Shown here: piece after piece, positions 20,903 to 28,727 of the stretch | How positions within the stretch are numbered: position 1 is the first letter of the stretch | Layout of the letters: each line of letters begins with the position of its first letter | From: an uncultured Spirochaetales bacterium | GTDB lineage: Bacteria; Spirochaetota; Spirochaetia; Sphaerochaetales; Sphaerochaetaceae | Direction: 5' to 3' | Assembly: GCA_949293595.1 (NCBI GenBank) | Contig: CASFDW010000002.1 | Location: 1 to 64,000 of the forward strand | Length of the DNA: 64,000 nt | The notes under the pieces: model-generated | The model's database searches: none | Told to the model about the DNA's origin: nothing | What the model saw: only the letters and a program-made list of their open reading frames with translations | Position numbers and translations under genes: made by a program

Positions 20903-21607
20903 CTAATCAAGCTCGACCACGAGATACACGGTGTCGCTTATCTCTATGTCGTAGGCATAATAGCTCGTGGAATATGCGGAGGCGGACTCCATCTTGACGA
21001 ACGCATCGCTCCTGTAGTTGGACGTATACGGGCCGGACTGGCTTCCATCGCCGATATGCACCACATCACCGACCTTGCGTCCTATGGACGAAGCATAGTC
21101 GCAGGCCTTTTCCAGGGCATCCTCGACGGCAAGCTTCCTTGCAAGACGCTTCTCTTCGTCGGTGTTCTTCCTGCCAAGGCCGATGGATGACACGGAGATC
21201 CCGTTTATTCCGGAGAGGTCCTCCACCACCGCCCCGATCCTCGAAATATCGTCGAACGTCACGTTGACCGACTGGTAGCAGCGCTGACCGGAAAGCACAC
21301 GCTGGTTGTCAACCCAGGAATATTCGGGGGAAATGGACAGGATGCCTGTCTCGAGATCCTCGTCCCCGAGGCCGTATCCGTCCTTCAGGATACCGACGGC
21401 CGAAGAGATCATCACATCCATACCGGCCCTAGCCTCCTCCGTCGTCTGTCCGACGCATTCGGCGGATATTGTGAAGGATGCCGTGTCGGCCTCCACGGAC
21501 ACGGACGCATGCCCGGAAACCTCTATCCTGGGCTTTTCCGAAACGCTTGTGCACGAGACAAGCATGAGAAGCACGGCCAGAACGGCTGGAAAAACGATCT
21601 TTCTCAT
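20903..21607 (-). CDS. SIMPL (DUF541) domain lipoprotein
   Basis: 234 residues. A lipoprotein signal ends in LMLVSC (lipidated C19). The mature part is the SIMPL fold, with EVSGHASVSVEADTASFTI at its start and repeated GL/SL.GR elements; family members are periplasmic or surface proteins of unclear function, some linked to stress. The start overlaps the NUDIX gene stop by 4 nt, so this is the last gene of a three-gene operon with mrp and the NUDIX hydrolase. Confidence 0.85.
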   Translation of the reverse strand: MRKIVFPAVLAVLLMLVSCTSVSEKPRIEVSGHASVSVEADTASFTISAECVGQTTEEARAGMDVMISSAVGILKDGYGLGDEDLETGILSISPEYSWVDNQRVLSGQRCYQSVNVTFDDISRIGAVVEDLSGINGISVSSIGLGRKNTDEEKRLARKLAVEDALEKACDYASSIGRKVGDVVHIGDGSQSGPYTSNYRSDAFVKMESASAYSTSYYAYDIEISDTVYLVVELD

Positions 21608-22224
21608 TTCAAGACCTCCCTGAGATACGGATGCTTCCCGGCATGGCGTAGGAAATATCCAAGCGCCATCATCATGGTCCCGTTGTCATAGATGCCGCGT
21701 CCCATGCCTTCAACCGCTTCCTCGACAGGCACGGAGAAAACATCTATCTCCTCGTTCTCGTCGAGGTTCTGCGATCCTTTGAGCTCCATATCCTCGGCAA
21801 GATAGAACCTCTGCCTGTTGTCCATGAAGGCGGCGTTCGGGCTGACATCCCCCAGAAGGGTCAGCCTTCCCTCGAGCCCGGTCTCCTCACGCAGTTCCCT
21901 GGCTGCGGCAAGCGCGCTGTCCTCACCGTCCTCTACAAGTCCTCCGGGAAACTCCCATGTGACGGAATCCGTGCCATGCCTGTACTGTTGCTCCATGATG
22001 AAGCGGGGAACCCCTTCCCCGTCCCGGAACCAGGGTATCACGACGATCCAGTCGGTGGTATGCAACTGCACGAAGGATCCTTTTCTGGAGCCGTCGAGAC
22101 TTTGTCTTTCAACCCTTACCACATCAAAGATGGGCGTATGATGCGAAACTTCCTTTTTCCCGCTGACCCACATCAGCCTTTCCGGGTCTCCCGGAGCCTT
22201 GAAGAGATCTTTGTCCATTGTCAT
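21604..22224 (-). CDS. NUDIX hydrolase (ADP-ribose pyrophosphatase-like)
   Basis: 206 residues. The NUDIX box is complete: GGLVEDGEDSALAAARELREETGL, i.e. G-x5-E-x7-REUxEExGU, placed after an EFPGG strand as in ADP-ribose or nucleoside-diphosphate-sugar pyrophosphatases. The open frame extends upstream into mrp, but the ATG at 22224 overlaps the mrp stop (ATGA), which is the organisation used elsewhere in this operon; a second ATG lies two codons later. Substrate inferred from the family only. Confidence 0.85.
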   Translation of the reverse strand: MTMDKDLFKAPGDPERLMWVSGKKEVSHHTPIFDVVRVERQSLDGSRKGSFVQLHTTDWIVVIPWFRDGEGVPRFIMEQQYRHGTDSVTWEFPGGLVEDGEDSALAAARELREETGLEGRLTLLGDVSPNAAFMDNRQRFYLAEDMELKGSQNLDENEEIDVFSVPVEEAVEGMGRGIYDNGTMMMALGYFLRHAGKHPYLREVLK

Positions 22225-23141
22225 TTCTTCCTCGAGGGACAGTTTGCGGTGCAGGAGGCGCAGGCGCTGGGCTTGCAACCGGGAGTCCCCAAGAACGAGG
22301 TGTCCCTTCCTGTGGAGCATGCCGTCCCGTTGTTGATTTCGTTGGCTATGTCGTACAGTGCCTTGCGCGACGGGTGCGAGGCACCCACATGACTCCAGTC
22401 CTTGCCTTCGTCCTCGGCCTCGCGGAGATCCATCTCCATCGGAATCTCACCAAGGAACGGAACATGCATGTCGGAGCACATCCTCCTTCCGCCGCCCTTG
22501 CCGAAAATCGGAATCTCCTTTCCGCAATGCGGACATACGAGCCCGCTCATGTTCTCGATGACGCCGATTATCGCAACACCCATCTTGCGGGAGAAATTGA
22601 CGCTCTTGCGCGCATCGAGGACCGCCACATCCTGGGGGGTTGTCACGATCACCGTTCCAGTGAGCTCCGGTATCGCCTGGCATACGGTCAGCTGTTCGTC
22701 GCCGGTTCCGGGCGGCGTGTCTATGAGCAGGTAGTCAAGATCGCCCCACTCGCAATCCCCCAGAAACTGTCTTATGGCACCCATCTTCATGCTTCCCCTC
22801 CAGATCACCGGAGCATCCTGGTCCTCCAGGGCAAAGGAAAGCGAGATCACCTTGAGATTGGGCCTGACCTCCACCGGGAGGAAGGAAACCCCGTCCGCCG
22901 AGGAGAGGGTCGCCCCCTCAACACCGAACATTTTCGCGACATTCGGGCCATGGAGGTCCGTATCGAGCACACCGACTGTGCATCCCATGTCCGCAAGCTC
23001 GTTCGCCAGATTCACCGTGACGGTCGTCTTACCCACGCCGCCCTTGCCGCTCATTATCATGATCTTGCGGCCGATGCGGTCCATGCGGGCCCTTATCTTC
23101 TCGTTCTGAAGCTCAAATTCATCCTTTTCGTCATCAGGCAT
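22221..23141 (-). CDS. mrp: Mrp/NBP35-family Fe-S cluster carrier ATPase
   Basis: 306 residues. Carries iron-sulfur clusters to apoproteins in the cytoplasm. The deviant Walker A SGKGGVGKTT is at 31-40; NMSGLVCPHCGKE supplies the CxxC pair that binds a bridging cluster between monomers. A Cys-rich tail (CKPSACASCTANC) is present, as in several anaerobe homologues. GAGG lies about 7 nt before the ATG. First gene of the mrp-NUDIX-SIMPL operon. Confidence 0.92.
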   Translation of the reverse strand: MPDDEKDEFELQNEKIRARMDRIGRKIMIMSGKGGVGKTTVTVNLANELADMGCTVGVLDTDLHGPNVAKMFGVEGATLSSADGVSFLPVEVRPNLKVISLSFALEDQDAPVIWRGSMKMGAIRQFLGDCEWGDLDYLLIDTPPGTGDEQLTVCQAIPELTGTVIVTTPQDVAVLDARKSVNFSRKMGVAIIGVIENMSGLVCPHCGKEIPIFGKGGGRRMCSDMHVPFLGEIPMEMDLREAEDEGKDWSHVGASHPSRKALYDIANEINNGTACSTGRDTSFLGTPGCKPSACASCTANCPSRKK

Positions 23142-23321
23142 ATGTCATCCTCTCATCAGATTATGTTCCATTGCCATAAAATCTAATACAAACGGGCATT
23201 TCGGGCAAGAAGCAACGTAATGACAAAGCGATCGTACGGACGTTGCTATTTCTTGATCAGACAGAAATTAGAAAAGGTTTGAACTTTTACGGTTTCCAAC
23301 CGATAAAAGAACATCCATTAC

Positions 23322-23350
23322 TTGATGAAAGGGTTCAATTCATATAAAAT
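23322..23350 (+). promoter_or_regulatory. Promoter of the oad operon
   Basis: TTGATG (23322-23327), a 17-nt spacer and TAAAAT (23345-23350), followed by a roughly 36-nt leader with GAGGAG before the ATG at 23393. The rest of the 23142-23392 gap is AT-rich and I see no other element in it. Confidence 0.45.
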
Positions 23351-23392
23351 CCTATCTTGAATGATTTTTTAATCAAAATGAGGAGATAAACG

Positions 23393-23677
23393 ATGTTGAC
23401 ATTGTTAACAAACCTGCCAAAGGACGTTCTCATCCAACAGATCAAGGACGGAGGGATTCTTCTGGTTCTCGGCATGGGCACAGTCTTCCTATTTCTTGTA
23501 ATACTCATATTTGCAACAAAACTGATGAGCAAGATCGTGATGAAGATCCAGCCCGCACAGCCGGCGGCGCCTTCTGCAGGAAGGCCCCAGGCGGCAGCAC
23601 CGAAGGCCGCAGCAAAGAAGGACGATTCCGCTGCAATCGCAGCTGCAATCGCGGCAGCCTATGACAAAAACAGATAA
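23393..23677 (+). CDS. oadG: Oxaloacetate decarboxylase gamma subunit (OadG family)
   Basis: 94 residues. A single membrane helix (about 21-42) is followed by an Ala/Pro-rich linker and a short cytoplasmic tail, the architecture of OadG, which holds alpha and beta subunits together and helps bind zinc. The ILLVLGMGTVFLFLVILIFATKLMSKI segment is highly typical. GAGGAG precedes the ATG. First gene of oadGAB. Confidence 0.9.
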   Translation: MLTLLTNLPKDVLIQQIKDGGILLVLGMGTVFLFLVILIFATKLMSKIVMKIQPAQPAAPSAGRPQAAAPKAAAKKDDSAAIAAAIAAAYDKNR

Positions 23678-23689
23678 GGGGAACGAAAA

Positions 23690-25804
23690 ATGAGCAAGAA
23701 AAAAGTAAAATTCATGTGTACAGCATTCCGTGACGGATTCCAGTCCGTTTATGGAGCCCGTGTTTTCACAAAAGACTTCATGCCTGCGGTAGCGGCTGCG
23801 AAGGAAGCCGGCATCACACATTTCGAAGCAGGCGGCGGAGCAAGATTCCAGGCGCTTTATTTCTACACCAACGAAGATGCGTTCGCAATGATGGACGAAT
23901 TCAGGAAGGTCGCAGGACCTGATGCAAATCTCCAGACCCTCGCAAGGGGCGTGAACATCGTAGGCCTCGACTCCCAGCCAAGGGACATGATCAAGCTCCA
24001 TGCAGAGCTTTTCAAGAAGCACGGCATGACGACGATCAGGAACTTCGACGCGCTCAACGACGTCAACAACCTCATCGACAGCGGAAAGGCAATCCATGAC
24101 GCAGGACTCCGCCATGAGGTCACAGTCACCATGATGAGCCTCCCCGAAGGGGTCACCGGCGCACATGATCCCGACTTCTACGAAAAGATACTCCGCCAGA
24201 TCCTCGATGCGGACATCCCGTTCGACAGCGTATGCTTCAAGGATGCATCGGGAACAAGCACGCCTCACAACGTGTATGAGACGATCAAGAGGGCCAGGAA
24301 GCTCCTCGGGCCGGACATGAACATCGTCTTCCACTCCCATGAGACGGCAGGTGTGTCCATCCAGCAGTACATGTCCGCACTTGAAGCGGGAGCCACCCAG
24401 GTCGACCTTTCGATGAGCCCCTGCTCCGGCGGAACATGCCAGCCCGACATCATCACGATGTGGCATGCCCTCAGGGGAACCGACTACACCCTCGACATCG
24501 ATATCGCCAAGGTCCAGGAGGCTGAGCGCGTGTTCGAGGAGTGCATGAAGGACTACTTCCTCCCGCCGGAAGCGACGATGGTCAATCCCAATATTCCGTT
24601 CTTCCCCCTGCCGGGTGGAGCCCTTACCGCCAACACACAGATGCTCAGGGACAACAACCTCATGGACAAGTACCCGCTCATCGTGGAGGCCATGGGCGAG
24701 ACAGTGGCCAAGGGCGGATTCGGAACAAGCGTGACACCTGTCAGCCAGTTCTATTTCCAGCAGGCGTTCAACAACGTCATGTTCGGGCCCTGGAAGAAGT
24801 TCGCAGAAGGATATGGAAAGATGGTCCTCGGATATTTCGGCAAGACTCCCGTGGCTCCAGACCCGGAGGTCGTGAAGCTTGCCAGCGAGCAGCTCAAGCT
24901 CGAGCCGACAACCGAAAAGTGTGTCGACATCAACGACAGGGACCCGAAGAAAGGCAGGAAGGCCGCGGAAGCCATGCTCAAGGAAGCAGGTCTCCCGATC
25001 ACCGACGAGAACGTGTTCATTGCTGCTGCTTGTAAGGAGAAGGGCATCCTCTACCTCACCGGAAAGGCTCATGTCAATGGAGTCAGAAAGGTCAGCGCCG
25101 AAGCCAAGAAGGAAGAAAAGAAGAGCGGAAACGGAGAATACACCGTGACCGTCAACGGAGTCAGCTATGGTGTCAAGATCGAAAAGGACAGCGCTGTCGT
25201 CAACGGCGTCAAATATCCGCTTTCGATCGAGGACGGAATCAAGGTTGCATCGGCAAAACCGGCAGCAAAGGTTGTGACAACCACTGCAACAACCGAAGTC
25301 AAGGCACCGATGCCGGGCCTCGCGCTCCGCTTCAACGTCAAGGTCGGAGATACCGTGAAGAAGAACGACATACTCATGGTCATGGAGGCCATGAAGATGG
25401 AAAACGAGATCTACAGCCCGTGCGACGGCGTGGTATCGTCCATAGTCATCAACCAGGGTGACCAGGTGCAGGCCGGGGACGTGCTCATCACCATCGGCGG
25501 CACAGTTGTGGAGACTGTGGCCGAAGCGGCTCCGGAAGCTCCAGCGGCTGCAGAACCGGCGGCAAAGGCTCCGGTTGCATCCGCAGCAGGTGCCACTGAG
25601 ATCAAGGCACCGATGCCGGGCCTCGCGCTCCGCTTCAACGTCAAGGCCGGGGATGCCGTGAAGAAGAACGACATACTCATGGTCATGGAGGCCATGAAGA
25701 TGGAGAACGAGATCTACAGCCCATGCGATGGCGTTGTAAGTGAAATCTGCGTCAACCAGGGGGATCAGCTCCAGGCTGGCGACACGCTCATGATCATCGG
25801 CTGA
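23690..25804 (+). CDS. oadA: Biotin-dependent decarboxylase alpha subunit (OadA type) with two biotinyl domains
   Basis: 704 residues, about 100 longer than usual. The N-terminal carboxyltransferase barrel transfers carboxyl from the oxoacid to biotin: FRDGFQS at about 10, the CFKDASG Lys loop at about 183, and metal ligands in [16 protein letters not shown] domain follows. The C-terminus carries two tandem biotinyl domains separated by an Ala/Pro linker; both have the EAMKM site (K569 and K670). The first motif reads RDGFQS rather than the commoner RDAHQS, so oxaloacetate is probable but methylmalonyl-CoA or a related substrate is not excluded. It lies 12 nt after oadG and 13 nt before oadB. 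Confidence 0.9.
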   Translation: MSKKKVKFMCTAFRDGFQSVYGARVFTKDFMPAVAAAKEAGITHFEAGGGARFQALYFYTNEDAFAMMDEFRKVAGPDANLQTLARGVNIVGLDSQPRDMIKLHAELFKKHGMTTIRNFDALNDVNNLIDSGKAIHDAGLRHEVTVTMMSLPEGVTGAHDPDFYEKILRQILDADIPFDSVCFKDASGTSTPHNVYETIKRARKLLGPDMNIVFHSHETAGVSIQQYMSALEAGATQVDLSMSPCSGGTCQPDIITMWHALRGTDYTLDIDIAKVQEAERVFEECMKDYFLPPEATMVNPNIPFFPLPGGALTANTQMLRDNNLMDKYPLIVEAMGETVAKGGFGTSVTPVSQFYFQQAFNNVMFGPWKKFAEGYGKMVLGYFGKTPVAPDPEVVKLASEQLKLEPTTEKCVDINDRDPKKGRKAAEAMLKEAGLPITDENVFIAAACKEKGILYLTGKAHVNGVRKVSAEAKKEEKKSGNGEYTVTVNGVSYGVKIEKDSAVVNGVKYPLSIEDGIKVASAKPAAKVVTTTATTEVKAPMPGLALRFNVKVGDTVKKNDILMVMEAMKMENEIYSPCDGVVSSIVINQGDQVQAGDVLITIGGTVVETVAEAAPEAPAAAEPAAKAPVASAAGATEIKAPMPGLALRFNVKAGDAVKKNDILMVMEAMKMENEIYSPCDGVVSEICVNQGDQLQAGDTLMIIG
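25301..25434 (+). repeat. Biotinyl-domain repeat, copy 1
   Basis: This 134-nt stretch recurs at 25604-25737 (offset 303 nt) with seven mismatches by eye, encoding the [12 protein letters not shown]...EAMKMEN core of the first biotinyl domain. Similarity falls off sharply after the SPCDGVV segment. Confidence 0.9.
25604..25737 (+). repeat. Biotinyl-domain repeat, copy 2
   Basis: Second copy of the 134-nt repeat at 25301-25434. The two copies are separated by an Ala/Pro/Glu-rich linker. The near identity, including synonymous sites, indicates recent duplication or ongoing gene conversion. Confidence 0.9.
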
Positions 25805-25817
25805 TGGGGAGAATAAA

Positions 25818-27014
25818 ATGCAGGCAATTATAAACGGATTCCAACAGCTTGCACTTTCCACGGGTCTCAAGGGTTTCCTCCTCGATCAGGGAGGAATCGG
25901 AAACGCCCTCATGATCCTTGTGGGATTCGTGCTTTTGTATCTTGCTATCAAGAAAGGATTCGAGCCTCTTCTGCTCGTACCGATCGGAATGGGCTGCATC
26001 CTTTCCAACATCCCGATGGCGTACATCGCCAGCATCGACCCGTCGACGGGGGATCCGGGCTTCATCTCGATCCTCTTCTCGGCAGGCATCGACACGGGAC
26101 TCTTCCCCGTGCTCATCTTCATGGGCGTCGGGGCGATGACCGATTTCGGACCGCTCATCGCGAACCCGAAGACCCTTTTGCTCGGAGCCGCCGCACAGTT
26201 GGGCATCTTCACCGCGCTCATCGGATCGTTGCTGCTTTCCTTCATTCCAGGAATCAACTTCGACCTTTTCGTGGCTTCCTCAATAGGAATCATCGGAGGT
26301 GCGGACGGACCTACGGCGATTTATGTCACCAGCAGGCTCGCACCGGATTATCTTGGATCGATCGCGGTCGCGGCCTACTCCTACATGGCCCTCGTGCCGA
26401 TCATCCAGCCGCCTATAATGAAGGCCCTCACGACAAAGAAGGAAAGGATGATCAGGATGGAGCAGCTCAGGCCCGTATCCAAGCTTGAGAAGATAATCTT
26501 CCCGATCATGGTTCTCACCGTCTGTGCGATCCTTCTTCCCTCGGCATGCCCGCTCATCGGAGCGCTCATGTTCGGAAACCTTGCAAAGGAGTGCGGAGTC
26601 GTTGGAAGACTTTCCGATACGATGCAGAACGCACTGATGAACACGGTTACCATCTTCCTCGGCCTCTCCGTAGGTTCGAAGATGGCCGCCGACAAGTTCC
26701 TCAACCTCGAGACACTCGGCATCCTTCTTCTCGGAATGGTTGCCTTCGGAGTCGGAACCGCGGGTGGAGTCCTCCTTGCGAAGCTCATGAACAAGGTGGA
26801 TCCGAAGCATCCGGTGAACCCGCTCATCGGTTCTGCCGGAGTATCCGCGGTACCTATGGCCGCACGTGTCTCCAGCAAGGTCGGGCAGGAGGAGGATCCC
26901 CAGAACTTCCTTCTCATGCATGCCATGGGACCGAACGTTTCCGGAGTCATCGGAAGCGCGGTGGCGGCGGGAGTGCTCATCTCGGTCGTACCGACGATGA
27001 TGAACGCCATCTGA
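25818..27014 (+). CDS. oadB: Sodium-translocating decarboxylase beta subunit
   Basis: 398 residues with many hydrophobic segments. Decarboxylates carboxybiotin and exports sodium across the inner membrane. The [19 protein letters not shown] stretch (about 155-173) contains the conserved Asp implicated in sodium transport, and the [18 protein letters not shown] segment near the C-terminus is equally diagnostic. GGGGAG lies before the ATG. Together with oadG and oadA it makes the complete membrane pump. Confidence 0.93.
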   Translation: MQAIINGFQQLALSTGLKGFLLDQGGIGNALMILVGFVLLYLAIKKGFEPLLLVPIGMGCILSNIPMAYIASIDPSTGDPGFISILFSAGIDTGLFPVLIFMGVGAMTDFGPLIANPKTLLLGAAAQLGIFTALIGSLLLSFIPGINFDLFVASSIGIIGGADGPTAIYVTSRLAPDYLGSIAVAAYSYMALVPIIQPPIMKALTTKKERMIRMEQLRPVSKLEKIIFPIMVLTVCAILLPSACPLIGALMFGNLAKECGVVGRLSDTMQNALMNTVTIFLGLSVGSKMAADKFLNLETLGILLLGMVAFGVGTAGGVLLAKLMNKVDPKHPVNPLIGSAGVSAVPMAARVSSKVGQEEDPQNFLLMHAMGPNVSGVIGSAVAAGVLISVVPTMMNAI

Positions 27015-27035
27015 CAGGCATAGTACATTCGACGG

Positions 27036-27066
27036 ACCGCAGGAGGGATTCCTTCTGCGGTTTTTT
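27036..27066 (+). terminator. Terminator of the oad operon
   Basis: CCGCAGGA...TCCTTCTGCGG hairpin (27038-27060) followed by six T residues, 22 nt after the oadB stop. Confidence 0.85.
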
Positions 27067-27127
27067 CATCATTTTCCAAAGAGGACGTTTCTAATCGCAG
27101 GCGGCTCATGGTATAGTTGTCTTATCC

Positions 27128-28051
27128 ATGGCAACATACATCATCGCAACACTGGCCGTCGTGCTGTTCATCATATGGAACATCGCCCTTCCGTTCTACA
27201 AGGATGAGGGAAGGGACAAGCTATCCAGCGACGAGGACAAATGCTTCAGTCCAAAGTGCAGGTCGGTCAGGCTTGAGAACGGCAGCGACCGATGCGTCCT
27301 CTTCATACATGGTTTTCCGACCACGCCACAGATGTACAGCTATCCGATACAGGTATTCAGCGCGCACGGGTACGATGTGCACGCACCTCTGATACCCACG
27401 TTCGGAGCGGACTGGAGGGATTTCGAGAATACGACGTTCAGCCAATGGTTCTCATTCATCGACGAATATTACGTCTCATTGAGGAGAAGGTACGACAAGC
27501 TGTTCGTGGTCGGTGTCTCCATGGGCGGTGAGATGACGCTCAAGCTTGCGGAGAAATACTCCGGCACACGGCTGGAGATGTCCGCAATAGCCGTGCTCTC
27601 GGCTCCGGTCGTGTACAACAGCCTCATCAGGTACGGTATCGTCACAAGCTTTTCCACATATTTCGCACGAACTCCCGGCCTGTTCGTCAAAAGCATCGGG
27701 GCAAAGCCTGTCTGCGGACATCCGGGCTCGGAGGACGGCGACCAGGAGTGGACCGGCTATTCGGGACTCTTCATCAAGCCGGGGCTGTCCCTGATACACA
27801 GCATGAAGGATGTCAGGAAAAACCTCGCACGGATCACAGTCCCGATGATCAGCATTCACGACAGGGGCGACAGGACCGTTCCCTTCAAAAACCAGAGGAT
27901 AATCCTTAATAACGTGAAAAGCAGGCGCATCGAGGCAAAAAGTCCATCGATGCCGCCTTTCAGGCATACACGGCACTCGCTTTTGATGTATGATTCTACA
28001 AAAGCGGAATACACACGCGACATACTCGATTTCTTTTCACAGGAGGAATGA
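27128..28051 (+). CDS. Membrane-anchored alpha/beta hydrolase (carboxylesterase type)
   Basis: 307 residues. An N-terminal hydrophobic segment (about 2-21) anchors or exports it. The hydrolase part has the oxyanion-hole HGFPTTP (about 60-66), the nucleophile elbow GVSMGG, and a DRGDRTVPF acid loop; the pattern resembles Est30-like monoglyceride/carboxylesterases. TATAGT (27112-27117) lies 10 nt before the ATG and there is no Shine-Dalgarno, so the leader is at most a few nucleotides. The dCMP deaminase gene follows after 3 nt. Confidence 0.78.
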   Translation: MATYIIATLAVVLFIIWNIALPFYKDEGRDKLSSDEDKCFSPKCRSVRLENGSDRCVLFIHGFPTTPQMYSYPIQVFSAHGYDVHAPLIPTFGADWRDFENTTFSQWFSFIDEYYVSLRRRYDKLFVVGVSMGGEMTLKLAEKYSGTRLEMSAIAVLSAPVVYNSLIRYGIVTSFSTYFARTPGLFVKSIGAKPVCGHPGSEDGDQEWTGYSGLFIKPGLSLIHSMKDVRKNLARITVPMISIHDRGDRTVPFKNQRIILNNVKSRRIEAKSPSMPPFRHTRHSLLMYDSTKAEYTRDILDFFSQEE

Positions 28052-28054
28052 AAA

Positions 28055-28537
28055 ATGGACAAGAGGAAGGACTACATATCCTGGGATGAATACTTCATGG
28101 GCATCGCGGTGCTCTCCAGCATGAGGAGCAAGGATCCGAACACCCAGGTCGGAGCCTGCATCGTGAGCCCCGAGAAAAAGATCATCGGGGTCGGCTACAA
28201 CGGGTTTCCGATCGGATGCTCCGACGACGAGCTGCCCTGGGCGCGCGAAGGCGAATGGATAGAAACAAAATATCCGTACGTCTGCCATGCGGAGCTCAAC
28301 GCAATACTCAATTCCCCTGTCTCCTCGTTGAGGGGGGCCACGCTCTACGTCGCCCTGTTCCCTTGCAACGAATGTGCGAAGGCCATAATACAGACGGGAA
28401 TAAGGAAGGTGGTGTACCTGTCGGACAAGTACAGGGACACAGATGCGACCAAGGCCTCCAGAAGGATGATGGAAAGCGCCGGAATCGAGCTGATGCAGCT
28501 CGTGCCGGAAAAGAAGGAGCTGACACTGAGGTTCTGA
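28055..28537 (+). CDS. Deoxycytidylate (dCMP) deaminase
   Basis: 160 residues. Converts dCMP to dUMP for thymidylate synthesis. Zinc site: C77-H78-A-E80 with the catalytic Glu, and P-C104-N-E-C107, where canonical zinc deaminases have the PCxxC pair. The N-terminal SWDEYFMGIAVLSSMRSKDPNTQVGA segment is characteristic of the dCMP deaminase/ComEB group. AGGAGG spans the end of the preceding gene. Confidence 0.9.
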   Translation: MDKRKDYISWDEYFMGIAVLSSMRSKDPNTQVGACIVSPEKKIIGVGYNGFPIGCSDDELPWAREGEWIETKYPYVCHAELNAILNSPVSSLRGATLYVALFPCNECAKAIIQTGIRKVVYLSDKYRDTDATKASRRMMESAGIELMQLVPEKKELTLRF

Positions 28538-28571
28538 CATCGGACTGCAGGCTTTTCCAGGGAAGCTGTGC

Positions 28572-28599
28572 CGGGCAATGCGGCAAATGCCGCAACCCG
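28572..28599 (+). repeat. Hairpin in the dCMP deaminase to xanthine dehydrogenase interval
   Basis: TGCGGCA / TGCCGCA (28579-28594) inside outer arms CGGG/CCCG (28572-28599). No U-run follows. It lies just upstream of the xanthine dehydrogenase promoter; terminator, mRNA-stabilising stem or operator are all possible. Confidence 0.5.
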
Positions 28600-28602
28600 A
28601 GA

Positions 28603-28631
28603 TTGACAAACGGAATATTTCAACTGAAAAT
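28603..28631 (+). promoter_or_regulatory. Promoter of the xanthine dehydrogenase gene
   Basis: A perfect TTGACA (28603-28608), a 17-nt spacer and GAAAAT (28626-28631). The implied leader of about 90 nt has a CCGCT/AGCGG pairing but no riboswitch I can recognise. Confidence 0.4.
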
Positions 28632-28727
28632 GATAATGGACGGGTATCACTGACCGCTGTTGAAGACATAACAGAAGCAAAGCGGCCCTGAAGGACATTT
28701 GAGAAACACTCTTTCATGGGGAGAATT

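Noticed and set aside
23489-25870. 793-codon open frame on the minus strand
   Set aside because: It is fully antisense to oadA and oadG. Its Cys/His/Leu-rich composition comes from the complement of GC-rich codons, it has no domains, and the plus-strand genes are unambiguous.
28216-28653. Possible Cys-rich peptide (QGSCAGQCGKCRN) near 28560
   Set aside because: It is an out-of-frame continuation of a shadow frame of the dCMP deaminase gene without a start or ribosome site; the cysteine codons fall in the hairpin at 28572.
28632-28727. Possible molybdenum-cofactor or purine riboswitch before the xanthine dehydrogenase gene
   Set aside because: I could not match conserved core elements of either class; only a weak CCGCT/AGCGG pairing is present.
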